Origin: Gammaproteobacteria bacterium 45_16_T64
GTDB taxonomy: Bacteria; Pseudomonadota; Gammaproteobacteria; Pseudomonadales; Ketobacteraceae
Assembly: GCA_002162955.1 (NCBI GenBank)
Contig: MABD01000037.1
Location: 348,031-412,030 of the forward strand
Length of the DNA stretch: 64,000 nucleotides
Reading direction: 5' to 3'
The notes beneath the pieces are model-generated. The model worked only from the letters and a program-made list of their open reading frames with translations. It made no database searches and was not told where the DNA came from. Of this stretch, positions 33,034 to 42,494 are shown piece after piece. The position numbers and the translations under genes were made by a program. Positions within the stretch are counted from its first letter, which is position 1; every line of letters starts with the position of its first letter.

Positions 33034-36000
33034 CTACACCACAACCCTGTTTGGAAAAGGATCAGGCGCCAGCTCAGTATTAGCACAAGAGAAATTATCC
33101 AAACCTGCCCACAATGTCTTACACCCAACAATATACACCCGCTTCTTTGCTCTCGTCACTGCAACGTTAAGCAGATTCGGCTTACTTGCTGCCCACTTCT
33201 CCGCTCCTGCATTTTGCGACGAAACACCCAGCACGAATATGACAAAATCCTCCTCCTTACCTTGAAAGGTATGAACCGTCCCTACCCGTCCGGACAACCA
33301 CTTATCAAAATCATTTTTCTTAACATCAGTGTGGCTAAACTCTCTACGCAAGAAGTGTAGCAACCCGCGCTTTACGTCACGAAATGGCGTAATGATGTAG
33401 CAATTCGGAAGTACTCCATTTTTATTGATATAAGCTTTAATCATACGCAGTACAAATACGGCTTGCGCTGGAACAAAATGCTTGCCTTCAACTTCACCCG
33501 GCCAATCATACCAACAGCTCAACCCCCAAACAAAATCGTCATTTTCTACAATATTATCAGAGCCATGTATCATGGTATCGTTGTAGGCGATTTTGTTTGC
33601 TATTGAAAACATCGGATCTTGGCAACGCCGATGTACACGAAGGGGGCTACCAAGCCATTGATGTTCGTTAATTCGATACGTACCATAGGGGTTCACTCTA
33701 TCTGCCAAGACCTGAACAGACGTCACGGTGGGTGACCAACGAGACCAACCCTCCCCCAGCATCGCCTTACCAAAAAATTCAACAAATTCTGGCGGGGTCG
33801 TAAATACAGGTTCAACTTGTAACGGATCACCCACAACCACCGCACGCTTTGCCCTCATCAACGCACCAACTGCCTGTTGTGGTGTTGCCTGTCCAGCCTC
33901 ATCGATAAATAACCAACCAATATCTCCAGCCCTCAATGCTGAAAATTGGTTTGCCACAGATGCAAAGGCCGACGATACAAGTGGCACCACCATAAAGAAA
34001 CACTGCCACATCGCTTTCGCGTGCTCAGCATCTTTTACTTCACCATTGATGAGCGCCACAAATTTATTCACGTTTTTAGAGAAACACCCCCTATAACAAG
34101 CCACAAGCCAAGCCTGATGCAGTTCGAAAGCGGCTACGGTCAGCTCCGCACGCAGGCGATTAAGCTCCTTGCTATGTCCAAAAGCTGTACGCTGAATTTC
34201 CGCGCTGTTATGGTCTTCACCATGTCCACCAAACGTTACGCCTTTGTGAAGAATGGCGAGAGGCTCACACGCCTTTATCTCAGCATCTAGCGTCTTCTTC
34301 TCGTTCTCATACTTATTCTTTTTATATTCTAATTGAATTTCTCGAAGGGCAATCCGTCGATGGCAAGCTCTGACTAAAAAGTATCGGCAGATCCAAGGCC
34401 TCCATTGCCGTAGCGGTATTTTCTTTTCTATCCACGTCGCTGTATAGGACTTCATGCGCAGCAGCACATTCTTAACGCGTAACAGATCCTTCTCTTGTTG
34501 ACGCAACGCTTTCTTGCGTAACATTATCTTTTCCAAGCGCGCCAAATCACTGAGCCCGCGCTCCACATCGGCTTCAGCCTGTTTATACTTTCTTTGAGAC
34601 TCGGAAAAGCTTTTCTTGGGATTAGACCCCTCCTTAAATAGCGCATCGATGATGCCATTAATTGTCGGGGCAATGGTGTTATAACGCTCCGCAGGCTCTC
34701 CGACTGGCGTAAGGCCCGCCATATTCTTAAACTGTATTCGACTCCCAAACAGAGATCGGTTCGTCCCGTTACCCATCGCAGCAGCGATCAACCCCCAGCA
34801 ATCATCATCCTTGCCCAAGGAGTCAACAAATGCAGTATCTCCCTTCTCATAATGATTGGCCGCGAGTTTCTGAGCAACCGGACGCAGATATTCGAGATGT
34901 ACAAACTCCGAGCCAAGAGTTTTACATTGTGGAAGCTCTTTAGAAATATTCTCAACCGCAGTATTGTTGCTCGACACCACAACCATTTCAAATCCAGACA
35001 ACTCCGGTATCAGCTGCTTTATACCCGACACCATCTCATCACCGATTTTGACTGTTAGCTCCTTAGCAAAGGCGTCACTGGCAAGTGACAATTCAGACAA
35101 TATCTTTCCACGCTTTACCATATTATCGGCGATAAAATCACGCAACATGGTGGTCTTTCCGGTACCCGGAGGACCATTAACAGAATACAGGCCGCCTTCA
35201 TCCAGCCTCTCTTTTGCGGTATTAATCGCAAACTGTTGCATCATACTCATAGTATGTTCACTACTTTCTGGCCAACGCCCCAAAGGGGTTTTCTCTAATG
35301 ACAATTGCTTACGAATAAGCGCCTCACCACCTTCACTGAGTAGATCCGGCTGATACTGATACGATGACGACAAATACTGCATAAGCGGTGAATTATCAGG
35401 CAGCGCATTATTCTTCACCAACCTACGGGCACATTCAATATCACGCACGAAAAAGCTATTTAGAATAGACACTTCTGGCTCAGCACTATCTTCCAACGGC
35501 TCTCCAACCACATCGCCGTCATCTCGCTCTTCTTCCTCTAACGAGCACGCATCCTCATTCTCCCTATATTCAACGAGCTCATTCGATATATTGGCCAACC
35601 TTTGACTTGCGGGAGCCGGTAGATAAATAGCTTTCGGTGTCCCTTTAACCCGATCCAAGGGTTTTAACTTCACAATGAGTGCCGCTGTCGCTTTTTGGGG
35701 CTCAAACCCAGCCCAAGCCGATAGCTGCTTGAGAATTTCTATCAATTCAAATGTAGTGAATACTGAAGGAGCGCCCACCTCATGCTTTATATTCGCCGCT
35801 AGCTTCTCCATCGCCTGCCAGCTATGGATAAAGTCGCTAGACTCACGTTCAAAGTCATCAAACTCCACATTCCCCAAGCTATTCTTCAATACCTTCCCTA
35901 ACGCCCAAGGTGCGGTGGAGAGTGACAAACTGGGGAGTTGAAGTATGCCGTCCTTGTTAACATTAACAGTGGCACAACACGTTAAGCCAGTATCATTACG

Positions 36001-36315
36001 CCTTTCATCCCACGCGCCATCGTCAGCGGAACCCAGTAATGTCGTCGCTTGATCAAAAAACTCGGACCGCTCAAACACGCCCAAATACAGCGTGTAGCTA
36101 TAGTGCTTCTGAGGTGAATACCCCTTATCTGCCCAGCGGATCTTCTCTCTATCCAGCCAAGGTAAACAGCTAGGGTTTCTAGCGATCTCATCTCCTTGAT
36201 AATAAATAACACCAGGCGTACTTCGCCCTACGTCCTTAAGATCAATGGAATCAAAAAATTCAGTTTGGTGCCAAAAAGACAACACATCCAGCGCATGTTG
36301 ATTTACCTTGGTCAT
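33034..36315 (-). CDS. Superfamily 1 (Upf1/Dna2-like) helicase
   Basis: 1093 residues. Walker A GPPGTGKTT near residue 380, Walker B DEAGQATPQQ near 803, GDPLQVEPVF (motif III), YRINEHQWLGSPLRVHRR (motif IV region), VGTVHTFQGKEEDFV (motif V) and NVAVTRAKKRVYIVG (motif VI) define an SF1B helicase. Between motifs Ia and II is a charged coiled-coil insertion (about 565-700). The first 370 residues are unrecognised and contain an acidic stretch (EEEERDDGD). Helicases of this type next to restriction-type nucleases are common in antiviral loci, but no known system is matched. Confidence 0.88.
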   Translation of the reverse strand: MTKVNQHALDVLSFWHQTEFFDSIDLKDVGRSTPGVIYYQGDEIARNPSCLPWLDREKIRWADKGYSPQKHYSYTLYLGVFERSEFFDQATTLLGSADDGAWDERRNDTGLTCCATVNVNKDGILQLPSLSLSTAPWALGKVLKNSLGNVEFDDFERESSDFIHSWQAMEKLAANIKHEVGAPSVFTTFELIEILKQLSAWAGFEPQKATAALIVKLKPLDRVKGTPKAIYLPAPASQRLANISNELVEYRENEDACSLEEEERDDGDVVGEPLEDSAEPEVSILNSFFVRDIECARRLVKNNALPDNSPLMQYLSSSYQYQPDLLSEGGEALIRKQLSLEKTPLGRWPESSEHTMSMMQQFAINTAKERLDEGGLYSVNGPPGTGKTTMLRDFIADNMVKRGKILSELSLASDAFAKELTVKIGDEMVSGIKQLIPELSGFEMVVVSSNNTAVENISKELPQCKTLGSEFVHLEYLRPVAQKLAANHYEKGDTAFVDSLGKDDDCWGLIAAAMGNGTNRSLFGSRIQFKNMAGLTPVGEPAERYNTIAPTINGIIDALFKEGSNPKKSFSESQRKYKQAEADVERGLSDLARLEKIMLRKKALRQQEKDLLRVKNVLLRMKSYTATWIEKKIPLRQWRPWICRYFLVRACHRRIALREIQLEYKKNKYENEKKTLDAEIKACEPLAILHKGVTFGGHGEDHNSAEIQRTAFGHSKELNRLRAELTVAAFELHQAWLVACYRGCFSKNVNKFVALINGEVKDAEHAKAMWQCFFMVVPLVSSAFASVANQFSALRAGDIGWLFIDEAGQATPQQAVGALMRAKRAVVVGDPLQVEPVFTTPPEFVEFFGKAMLGEGWSRWSPTVTSVQVLADRVNPYGTYRINEHQWLGSPLRVHRRCQDPMFSIANKIAYNDTMIHGSDNIVENDDFVWGLSCWYDWPGEVEGKHFVPAQAVFVLRMIKAYINKNGVLPNCYIITPFRDVKRGLLHFLRREFSHTDVKKNDFDKWLSGRVGTVHTFQGKEEDFVIFVLGVSSQNAGAEKWAASKPNLLNVAVTRAKKRVYIVGCKTLWAGLDNFSCANTELAPDPFPNRVVV

Positions 36316-36891
36316 ACGAAATTACTTTCCCTTAGCATTAGACTATTCTCTGACCTGCCCCATTCAGTGCATTTTTCAAGATATGAAATACCAGTATCCG
36401 TCAACAGACTAACCATCTTATGTTTTTCTGCTGAACTTCTATCGGGAGACTGCCTCTATCTATATTCTTTAAACGATTACTATTTGTTCCGCATAATAAT
36501 CTAGGCCGTCACCCTAACATATTTTCATGTTATATGACTCATCCCTGCGCCGCTAAACCTCAACACCTTTTAGCAGGGAATTACCTGCAAGCACACTCAC
36601 ACCTACGCGACACGTTAGTCGTTGTACTATCCTTTCGGTATAGCTACCCAAAGACCATCTGAATTTTTCGTGAGGAATCTAGAAAATACCGGTGCTGACA
36701 ACAAGCTGCCCACCCTAAGCGAACCGGCAGAAACCAAATTTTGGAGTGACCAATTCTATATTTACGCATAAAATCAATGATATTTTGGCGGCTTGAGGTC
36801 ATTCCTTACATCTTCTAATTTATTATTTCCTAGGTAGTTACAACTATATACCTAGGAAATAATAAGCCAACACATCCACAGCATTTACCAA
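36316..36891. other. 576-base spacer between helicase and HEAT-like genes
   Basis: No convincing complete gene. It contains a 17-base inverted repeat next to the HEAT gene stop and, on the plus strand at 36622-36771, a 49-codon frame (TTG start) with protein-like wording (SEFFVRNLENTGADNKLP, then SEPAETKFWSDQFYIYA) that may be a gene remnant. Confidence 0.4.
36820..36865. terminator. Long AT-rich stem-loop after the HEAT-like gene
   Basis: Perfect 17-base arms TTATTATTTCCTAGGTA (36820-36836) and TACCTAGGAAATAATAA (36849-36865), 12-base loop. It begins 27 bases past the end of the minus-strand HEAT-like gene. Probably a terminator, though AT-rich; a recombination or protein-binding site is possible. 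Confidence 0.55.
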
Positions 36892-38550
36892 TCAACTACC
36901 CTCTACCAAAAGTCTCTCTACCATTTCCCGTAGTGCAGATACCTTTACAGAACACCCCAATGTCGACTCAATGCACTCGGACAAATTAACAATGCTCGAC
37001 AATACCGTCGTATCTGGCATTACAAAGCAGTATTTGCGCCCATGTCGATCAAGCCAAGCACCTAACTCAACGTAAAACTCTTCCTTGTGCGTTTGACCAC
37101 CACTTACAATGGCCTGCAATATGAGACCCGCAGCAAACCAATAGTCTATTGTTGCTACGAGCTTTCGCAATACTCTCCCCTGAAGGCCCAGAAAATTATC
37201 CCGATGAAGATCAACAATTTCCGAAAGCGTAAACTCACCGCCTGACACAAGCGCCAGATGAGCGGCTTTAATTTCAGAAGGACAACCGCTCAGAAGCTTC
37301 GCCAGCAGCCAGTCACGTTGATCGCTAGCCAAACACACACTCGCAGAGACTACAGCAGCACGAACCCTTGGCCGATCATGGTGTTCATACGTTAACACCG
37401 CACTCCAGTCACTTTCTGTCCCTGTTTCTGACAACCCAAGGATCATGCCAGCCAAGAGATTGTTATCAACATCTAACAACTGCTTGCGATAATAGTTAGC
37501 AAAATCAAAATCCTCTTGCCGCGTCAAATAGAAACGGGCGAAACCTCGCATAATCGCACTCGGCGAACACAGACAATTAAGCAACGGTCCACGTGCAAAC
37601 GAATAGTCTAGAGCGATCAAGGCGTAGATAGATCCCTTTCTCAACGACGCTAGCGTATCCGCACTTGAACCAACCAAATATTCAATCAATATTTCTCCAG
37701 ATAGGCATTCCTGCGCAGCGTTAAGTGACCACGATCGTATGAGCGAATCAGTACTCCCAGCCCCCACAGCAACTAACGCTGGTTTATCATTCACGACTTT
37801 CAACGATAACTGAAATGCCGATCTCGCCAGCCGAAAGTCCACACTCCCGACAGCGTTGATCAACGCCTTCTGCCCATTCACTGAAGAAAAGCGTTTCTCA
37901 ATATTGGAAATCAATAGGGCGTGATCATGCCTTCTACGGCTTCGTAGCTGATCGACAAGTCCAAGAAAGCTAACAATTAAACTCTCATCGAGAACATCGA
38001 TATTTTTGGTTAATGTAGCGGTAGCGAAATCACGAATAGGCCTAACCCAATCATTCGCACGAATAGACAACATTCTAGTCGCCTGATACATATCAACCTC
38101 GATTAAACGCTTTAACGCTGCCTCTCGTATGTAGCCATTACCGTGACAACTAAGAACGCATAACACTGATGTGAGCTGTCCCCCAGCGGCGACAACACTA
38201 TTGATCTTATCTACCGATACCGAAGCCCACTGCCGCTGCACACCCAGATCATATCCATATAAGTAACCCGCTCGAATACTCTCATCGAGCCAATGTAGAT
38301 CGTTATCGGTAACGTGTAAAAACAGCTCATGCATCCGCTGCAAGGCGAACTCACTAACCTCATGATTCGAATGAAATATAAATGGAACGATATAACGTAT
38401 ACCACCGAGCGAATCAATCTCCCGCAGGCGTAGGACAAGCTCAGGTTCGATATCAGAGCGCCCAACATCCTGTATGCAAGAAGCATTTCCTCTCGCATTA
38501 TTAATCGATTCAAGGATATCTCGATCTTCCATGTGCAAATTTCGTCGCAT
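36892..38550 (-). CDS. HEAT-like repeat protein
   Basis: 552 residues, all helical, no signal. Repeating pairs of amphipathic helices with 'LVAVGAGSTDSLIRSWSLNAAQ', 'RKGSIYALIALD', 'RPRVRAAVVSASVCLASDQR' style segments point to a HEAT/ARM-like scaffold across most of the length. The N-terminus is acidic and polar. Such proteins bind partners and have no catalytic motif. It sits upstream of the helicase and Mrr genes on the same strand, so a shared defence role is possible but the 576-base gap argues for its own transcript. Confidence 0.65.
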   Translation of the reverse strand: MRRNLHMEDRDILESINNARGNASCIQDVGRSDIEPELVLRLREIDSLGGIRYIVPFIFHSNHEVSEFALQRMHELFLHVTDNDLHWLDESIRAGYLYGYDLGVQRQWASVSVDKINSVVAAGGQLTSVLCVLSCHGNGYIREAALKRLIEVDMYQATRMLSIRANDWVRPIRDFATATLTKNIDVLDESLIVSFLGLVDQLRSRRRHDHALLISNIEKRFSSVNGQKALINAVGSVDFRLARSAFQLSLKVVNDKPALVAVGAGSTDSLIRSWSLNAAQECLSGEILIEYLVGSSADTLASLRKGSIYALIALDYSFARGPLLNCLCSPSAIMRGFARFYLTRQEDFDFANYYRKQLLDVDNNLLAGMILGLSETGTESDWSAVLTYEHHDRPRVRAAVVSASVCLASDQRDWLLAKLLSGCPSEIKAAHLALVSGGEFTLSEIVDLHRDNFLGLQGRVLRKLVATIDYWFAAGLILQAIVSGGQTHKEEFYVELGAWLDRHGRKYCFVMPDTTVLSSIVNLSECIESTLGCSVKVSALREMVERLLVEGS

Positions 38551-38747
38551 TGCTCTACCGCTCTCTAAATAAAAACCAGTAGATCAGGTTACGTTAATCA
38601 GAAAATTGATTCAAGAATTTTTTATGACGATACCACTATCTGGCTGCTACCGATTCGCCCTAACGATTAGTACCTATTTAAGACAAGAGGACTTTTCTCG
38701 CTTACCATAATGTAATGCCAAGTCCTTGGCTGCGAGCCATACAAAAA

Positions 38748-38768
38748 AAAGCCCCTTGAAAGGGCTTT
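38748..38768 (-). terminator. Intrinsic terminator of MORN cassette B
   Basis: Stem AAAGCCC/GGGCTTT with a seven-base loop. On the minus strand it is followed by eight T, so it terminates the MORN gene ending at 38791. Position and sequence match the terminator of cassette A. Confidence 0.8.
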
Positions 38769-38790
38769 AACGAAACGGTAAATTTAGAGA

Positions 38791-39252
38791 CTACTCAACC
38801 TTAGCACCATGGTCATATGTACACTCTTTCTTGACACCAGCTTTAATACATACACCTTTTCCATGGGGTAGACCCATTCGGCCATAAGGGCCCTGATACG
38901 TTTCACCTTCCATGATAATCACGGCAGCATCTCCTACTATTTTGTCATCATCATAGTAACCTGCCTCAAGTGAATTAAATGGTGTAGGTACGTACACTGC
39001 ACCATCTCCTTTGAACATACCATTCACCCATTCACCATATTGCAACATACCACCCTCTAGAACTTTAACCCCGTTTCCGTGTGGCTTACCGTCCTTTACG
39101 TTACCCACATAATGCCACTGACCCTCCCCTTGAATAACTACTTTCCCAGACACTCCTTTTGCATCCTTCTCCAAGTAAAATTCGTAAGGTGGTGGGTTAG
39201 CGCATGCAATACCCGAAAATAAACATGCCCATATCAATAAAAAAATTCTCAT
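38791..39252 (-). CDS. Exported MORN-repeat protein (cassette B, second gene)
   Basis: 153 residues; signal peptide MRIFLLIWACLFSGIACA (the AC could also act as a lipobox-like site, less likely). Repeats YVGNVKDGKPHGNGV, YGEWVNGMFKGDGAVY and YQGPYGRMGLPHGKGVC, and the same end (KAGVKKECTYDHGAKVE) as the cassette A protein. Its ATG overlaps the stop of its partner gene by four bases (39249-39252). Role unknown. Confidence 0.82.
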   Translation of the reverse strand: MRIFLLIWACLFSGIACANPPPYEFYLEKDAKGVSGKVVIQGEGQWHYVGNVKDGKPHGNGVKVLEGGMLQYGEWVNGMFKGDGAVYVPTPFNSLEAGYYDDDKIVGDAAVIIMEGETYQGPYGRMGLPHGKGVCIKAGVKKECTYDHGAKVE

Positions 39253-39614
39253 CTTCCTACCCTCATTTTTGCTTTATATGCTGCTCTAGAAACATTATCC
39301 CAAAATTCTTGTTGACCGCCACCGTCATTAAGGGCGAACCGCCTTGCCTGAAAGGTCGCGATACGCTCAATTGCATTGAGCCTCAATACTGCCATCCCGC
39401 TCATTGCACTTGCAAACCCTTCCCAGTCTTCTGTTGCCACATTTAGCGGCCCAGATATTCCTTTTTCTGCCCAGCTGAATAAATGAGAAATCGATAAAAA
39501 TAACGGCACTTTCCCCGCACCTTCGACCATACCAAGGATATCTGCCACAGCTTGCCTGCTGCGATCATCTAGCTTTACAGTGATATCCGATAGTAGTTCA
39601 GTAACAGTAGTCAT
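39249..39614 (-). CDS. Conserved partner of MORN protein (cassette B, first gene)
   Basis: 121 residues, paralogue of the protein at 30194-30556, sharing the start TTVTELLSD, SWAEKG, SGPLNVAT and NDGGGQ-EFW. No signal peptide. The first gene of a coupled pair with its MORN partner. Both copies always precede a MORN gene, which suggests the two products work together. Confidence 0.75.
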   Translation of the reverse strand: MTTVTELLSDITVKLDDRSRQAVADILGMVEGAGKVPLFLSISHLFSWAEKGISGPLNVATEDWEGFASAMSGMAVLRLNAIERIATFQARRFALNDGGGQQEFWDNVSRAAYKAKMRVGR

Positions 39615-39636
39615 AATAATTCCTTTTATGAGTATC
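39615..39636 (-). repeat. Leader shared by both MORN cassettes (copy B)
   Basis: Identical over 22 bases to 30557-30578, including the AAAAGGA ribosome site. Confidence 0.7.
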
Positions 39637-39644
39637 CAATTACT

Positions 39645-40099
39645 CTAGCAAATCGCCACAATACCATCCGATTGAGACTGTTGGTAAGCCTCTAAATAAT
39701 CAGGAATCAGTGCTGAGCCCAATGGCCTAACGTCTTTCTCGATCTCTTGAGAGGTAAATTCATCAACCGCCTCTAGCCACCTCGCCAACCACTCTTTCTA
39801 CTTCTCGACCAACAGTATATCCACATACTCCGATTCAATATCTAGATATTCTTTATGACAAAAATTAGCGCATATCAGAACGCTATACCCTATGCGTTAC
39901 ATCATCTGTATGGATCGATACATCAAGGGCATCTTTACTGACAGCCCGTAGAACTCCATTTTTCTGCAGAGTACTGCCCCTCTATCAGAGCAAGCAGCTC
40001 CTTACAAAATCAATACGTCAGCCGTTAAAGGTTACCGAGAAAATCGTCAAGAGCTTCGGCAATATCATTCTTCGTAAAAGTGACTATTTCTTCGGTCAT
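39645..40099 (-). pseudogene. Decayed gene of unknown family
   Basis: On the minus strand a proper start (AGAGGTAAGCTC, then ATG at 40097-40099) reads MTEEIVTFTKNDIAEALDDF, then LGNL and stops. Further on, another frame gives ANFCHKEYLDIESEYVDILL, VEK, an in-frame TAG, then KEWLARWLEAVDEFTSQEIE, KDVRPLGSALIPDYLEAY, QQSQSDGIVAIC and a stop at 39645-39647. Together they look like a protein of roughly 130-150 residues broken by an early stop or frameshift and one nonsense codon. It lies between the pseudo-Prc gene and MORN cassette B. Confidence 0.55.
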
Positions 40100-40160
40100 A
40101 TGAGCTTACCTCTTATTCAGTTTTGGCCTTTAGAAATACCTAAGTCGCCTATCTAGTGAA

Positions 40161-42092
40161 TTATCTATAAATCATATCCCGCAGAATAGCGATAGCTTCA
40201 CCTTCTTCCACATCAGCACAGGCATGACCATTCCCAGCACGCTTCTCAATTGGGATATTTTTAAACTTACCAAGACCAAGAGGTAGCGCTTCCTCTTGTT
40301 TTTTAGAAACTACGTCTTTTTGTCTCATTTCTCGGATATCAACATTCTGTTTGATTCGGTTATTGTGACGCTTCCTCAACTGGACCAAATCCCAATTCGC
40401 ATCCATCGCCCTATATCTAGTTGCTGATATATCTTTGGCTGTTTTTTCAGATCTCACTCCATTGTTTACACCACAAAACTGAAAGTGAATATCCGGCACC
40501 AACCCATTTTTCACAAAATTCTCGCCCGTCACCCGAAAATATTCTGCTGCTGTTAACTTAAGATTACCTTTCTTAAGCCTCTGTAACACTTGAACACTGC
40601 CCATGCCATAAGTCGGGTATCCAACAAGCACACCACGGTTATAATCTTTTACTGCTGCTGCGACGATTTCCGCAGTGCCCGCCGTCAACTGATTAGTAAG
40701 GACAACCAATGGTTTCAAGTACAACGCTACCCCTTCATATCGAGACGAATCAATATATCCTGAAGATGACTTGAACTGAACAAAATTTCCACTACCAATG
40801 AATAAACCAGACACTTCGCTAGCCTGCTGTAAAGAACCTCCACCATTTCCACGCAGATCCAATATAACTCCAGCCACCTGTTTGGTCTCTAACAACCTGA
40901 TAACCTTCGCGACATCATTACGGGTGGAGCGAGCATTACGATCTCCGCGTTGTATCGCTTGAAAATCAGAATAGAACGTAGGAACTTTAATCACAGCAAT
41001 ATTTCGCCTTCCAACGGGGGTATCTATTTCTTCAACATGATAACTCACCGCCCGATCCTGCAGCTTAACTTGCCCTCGAATAACATCTTGGTCAAAATAG
41101 GCACTGCCTCTCTTGATTTTCAAACGAACTAGACTATCTTCAGGCCCGCGTATTCTGCGCACTACATCATCAAGTGACATACCGGTGACAATTTTGAATT
41201 CACCGCTACCTTCTGCAATTTCCAGTATGATATCGTTCGCTTTAATCCCCGCCCTTTCCGCCGGACCACCTTTAACGGGCCGAACAATCTTTATATCCTC
41301 GTGCTCCCTCTGAAGAACCGCACCAATGCCTACCAATTTTAGCGACATACCGATATTAAAACCGTCATGAGGGGGGAAATACGCGATTCTCTCATCAATC
41401 ACTTTCAGCAATGCAGTAATCAACACGGTCGCTCTATCTTTCACACGATGCTCGTCCAGTTTCTTCAGCTGATACTGATACATCGTTTTGAGTATACTTC
41501 TCGCTTTCGTCTCGGGTTCCCCTAGTGACACCCTGCGCACTAGGTCGGCGGTCACTTTACCCTTCATCGCTGCCATTCGGCTAGACTCTGTAAGAAATCG
41601 CTGCTCCGGAAAGCGAAAGAAACCCTCTCGATGAAGATCAATCTCTGTTGATAGATAAGTAATTAACTCAAGATAGGTCGATCGCTTCTTTTCAGTGAGT
41701 TGATCCAGCACAGCGTTTAACACTGAAAGCGGTAAATCGTTTTTAATATCGATGGTCCGATATTCATTGTAAATAGCATCAGCTTCACCCTGCGTGAACA
41801 GCCATTTTCGACCATCCATATCTTCAATCAGCTGCAAGATCCATTGTTCTGTTAACTCACGATTGAAGTCCACAGGGTGCACATGTTGCATTTCGATTTT
41901 TTCAACAATCTGCCCTAGTAACGCATCCATATGCCGCCAATTATCAATATCAAACTGATAAATCGAATCAACGACAAGCTTAGAGGACGCGCCTGCTGTA
42001 TTGACATCACTATGGGTATTTAAAGGCATCTGCTGGCAGCCAGCGAGCAGTATGGTGCATACTGCAATCCGTAAATATGTGTTAATACACAT
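40161..42092 (-). CDS. Prc/Tsp-like S41 family lipoprotein lacking catalytic Ser and Lys
   Basis: 643 residues with a lipoprotein signal (TILLAGC). Layout follows tail-specific protease Prc: helical N-terminal domain, PDZ domain (about 255-345, GAVLQREHEDIKIV ... AERAGIKANDIIL), S41 domain with LDLRGNGGGSLQQA, and a C-terminal helical part. In E. coli Prc the catalytic Ser430 is in S-A-S-A-S and Lys455 in FGKG; here these are Gly472 (TAGTAE, codon 40677-40679) and Met497 (YGMG, codon 40602-40604), with the same 25-residue spacing, while the Asp (KDY) remains. So it is probably not a peptidase but a binding or regulatory protein in the periplasm. Ribosome site AAGGAGAAGTT. Confidence 0.85.
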   Translation of the reverse strand: MCINTYLRIAVCTILLAGCQQMPLNTHSDVNTAGASSKLVVDSIYQFDIDNWRHMDALLGQIVEKIEMQHVHPVDFNRELTEQWILQLIEDMDGRKWLFTQGEADAIYNEYRTIDIKNDLPLSVLNAVLDQLTEKKRSTYLELITYLSTEIDLHREGFFRFPEQRFLTESSRMAAMKGKVTADLVRRVSLGEPETKARSILKTMYQYQLKKLDEHRVKDRATVLITALLKVIDERIAYFPPHDGFNIGMSLKLVGIGAVLQREHEDIKIVRPVKGGPAERAGIKANDIILEIAEGSGEFKIVTGMSLDDVVRRIRGPEDSLVRLKIKRGSAYFDQDVIRGQVKLQDRAVSYHVEEIDTPVGRRNIAVIKVPTFYSDFQAIQRGDRNARSTRNDVAKVIRLLETKQVAGVILDLRGNGGGSLQQASEVSGLFIGSGNFVQFKSSSGYIDSSRYEGVALYLKPLVVLTNQLTAGTAEIVAAAVKDYNRGVLVGYPTYGMGSVQVLQRLKKGNLKLTAAEYFRVTGENFVKNGLVPDIHFQFCGVNNGVRSEKTAKDISATRYRAMDANWDLVQLRKRHNNRIKQNVDIREMRQKDVVSKKQEEALPLGLGKFKNIPIEKRAGNGHACADVEEGEAIAILRDMIYR

Positions 42093-42494
42093 AACTTCTC
42101 CTTAGAGGTAATCGTTTGGTATCACTAAACATTTGCAACAAGGTGCAAAACTGGCATCTAGAGAGGAGTAAAATCCCCTAACGCCCCAACACACCGGCCC
42201 AACACCACAATCCACCTTGACGATACCCATTAGGCAGTGCAAACTTACCAGCGGTTACGGTGTGCCCCTGCTACTTTCAAACCCAGCGGAGTCACACAAT
42301 AACGCAACCTGATGCAATCGGTGAATGTTACACCGAGCGCAGAAAGGTGCCGTTGCGAGTGCGCCAACACTCCAACGGCGTGGCAGGGTCCCGACAAGAA
42401 CGCGACCCCGCAGGCGGAACAATAACATATTCGGAGTCCCTGCTGGAAGCGTCGGGGCCTTGTCTTCCTCTTTTTATGAATAGGATACAAGGCT
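42093..42494. other. 402-base region upstream of small-gene pair, GC-rich block
   Basis: Bases 42240-42440 are noticeably richer in G+C than the surroundings. A plus-strand frame at 42260-42511 (83 codons, start ATG) runs through it with Arg/Gln-rich wording (VPLRVRQHSNGVAGSRQERD) and no clear ribosome site; it may be a leader peptide or chance. The block could be an untranslated RNA leader of the small genes downstream. No homology is recognised. Confidence 0.35.

Noticed and set aside
36196-36504. 102-codon plus-strand frame overlapping the helicase start
   Set aside because: Overlaps the real minus-strand helicase gene, has no ribosome site and no protein-like domain.
29739-39614. Integrative element or prophage
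   Set aside because: No integrase, transposase, tRNA edge or attachment repeats were found, only the duplicated cassettes.
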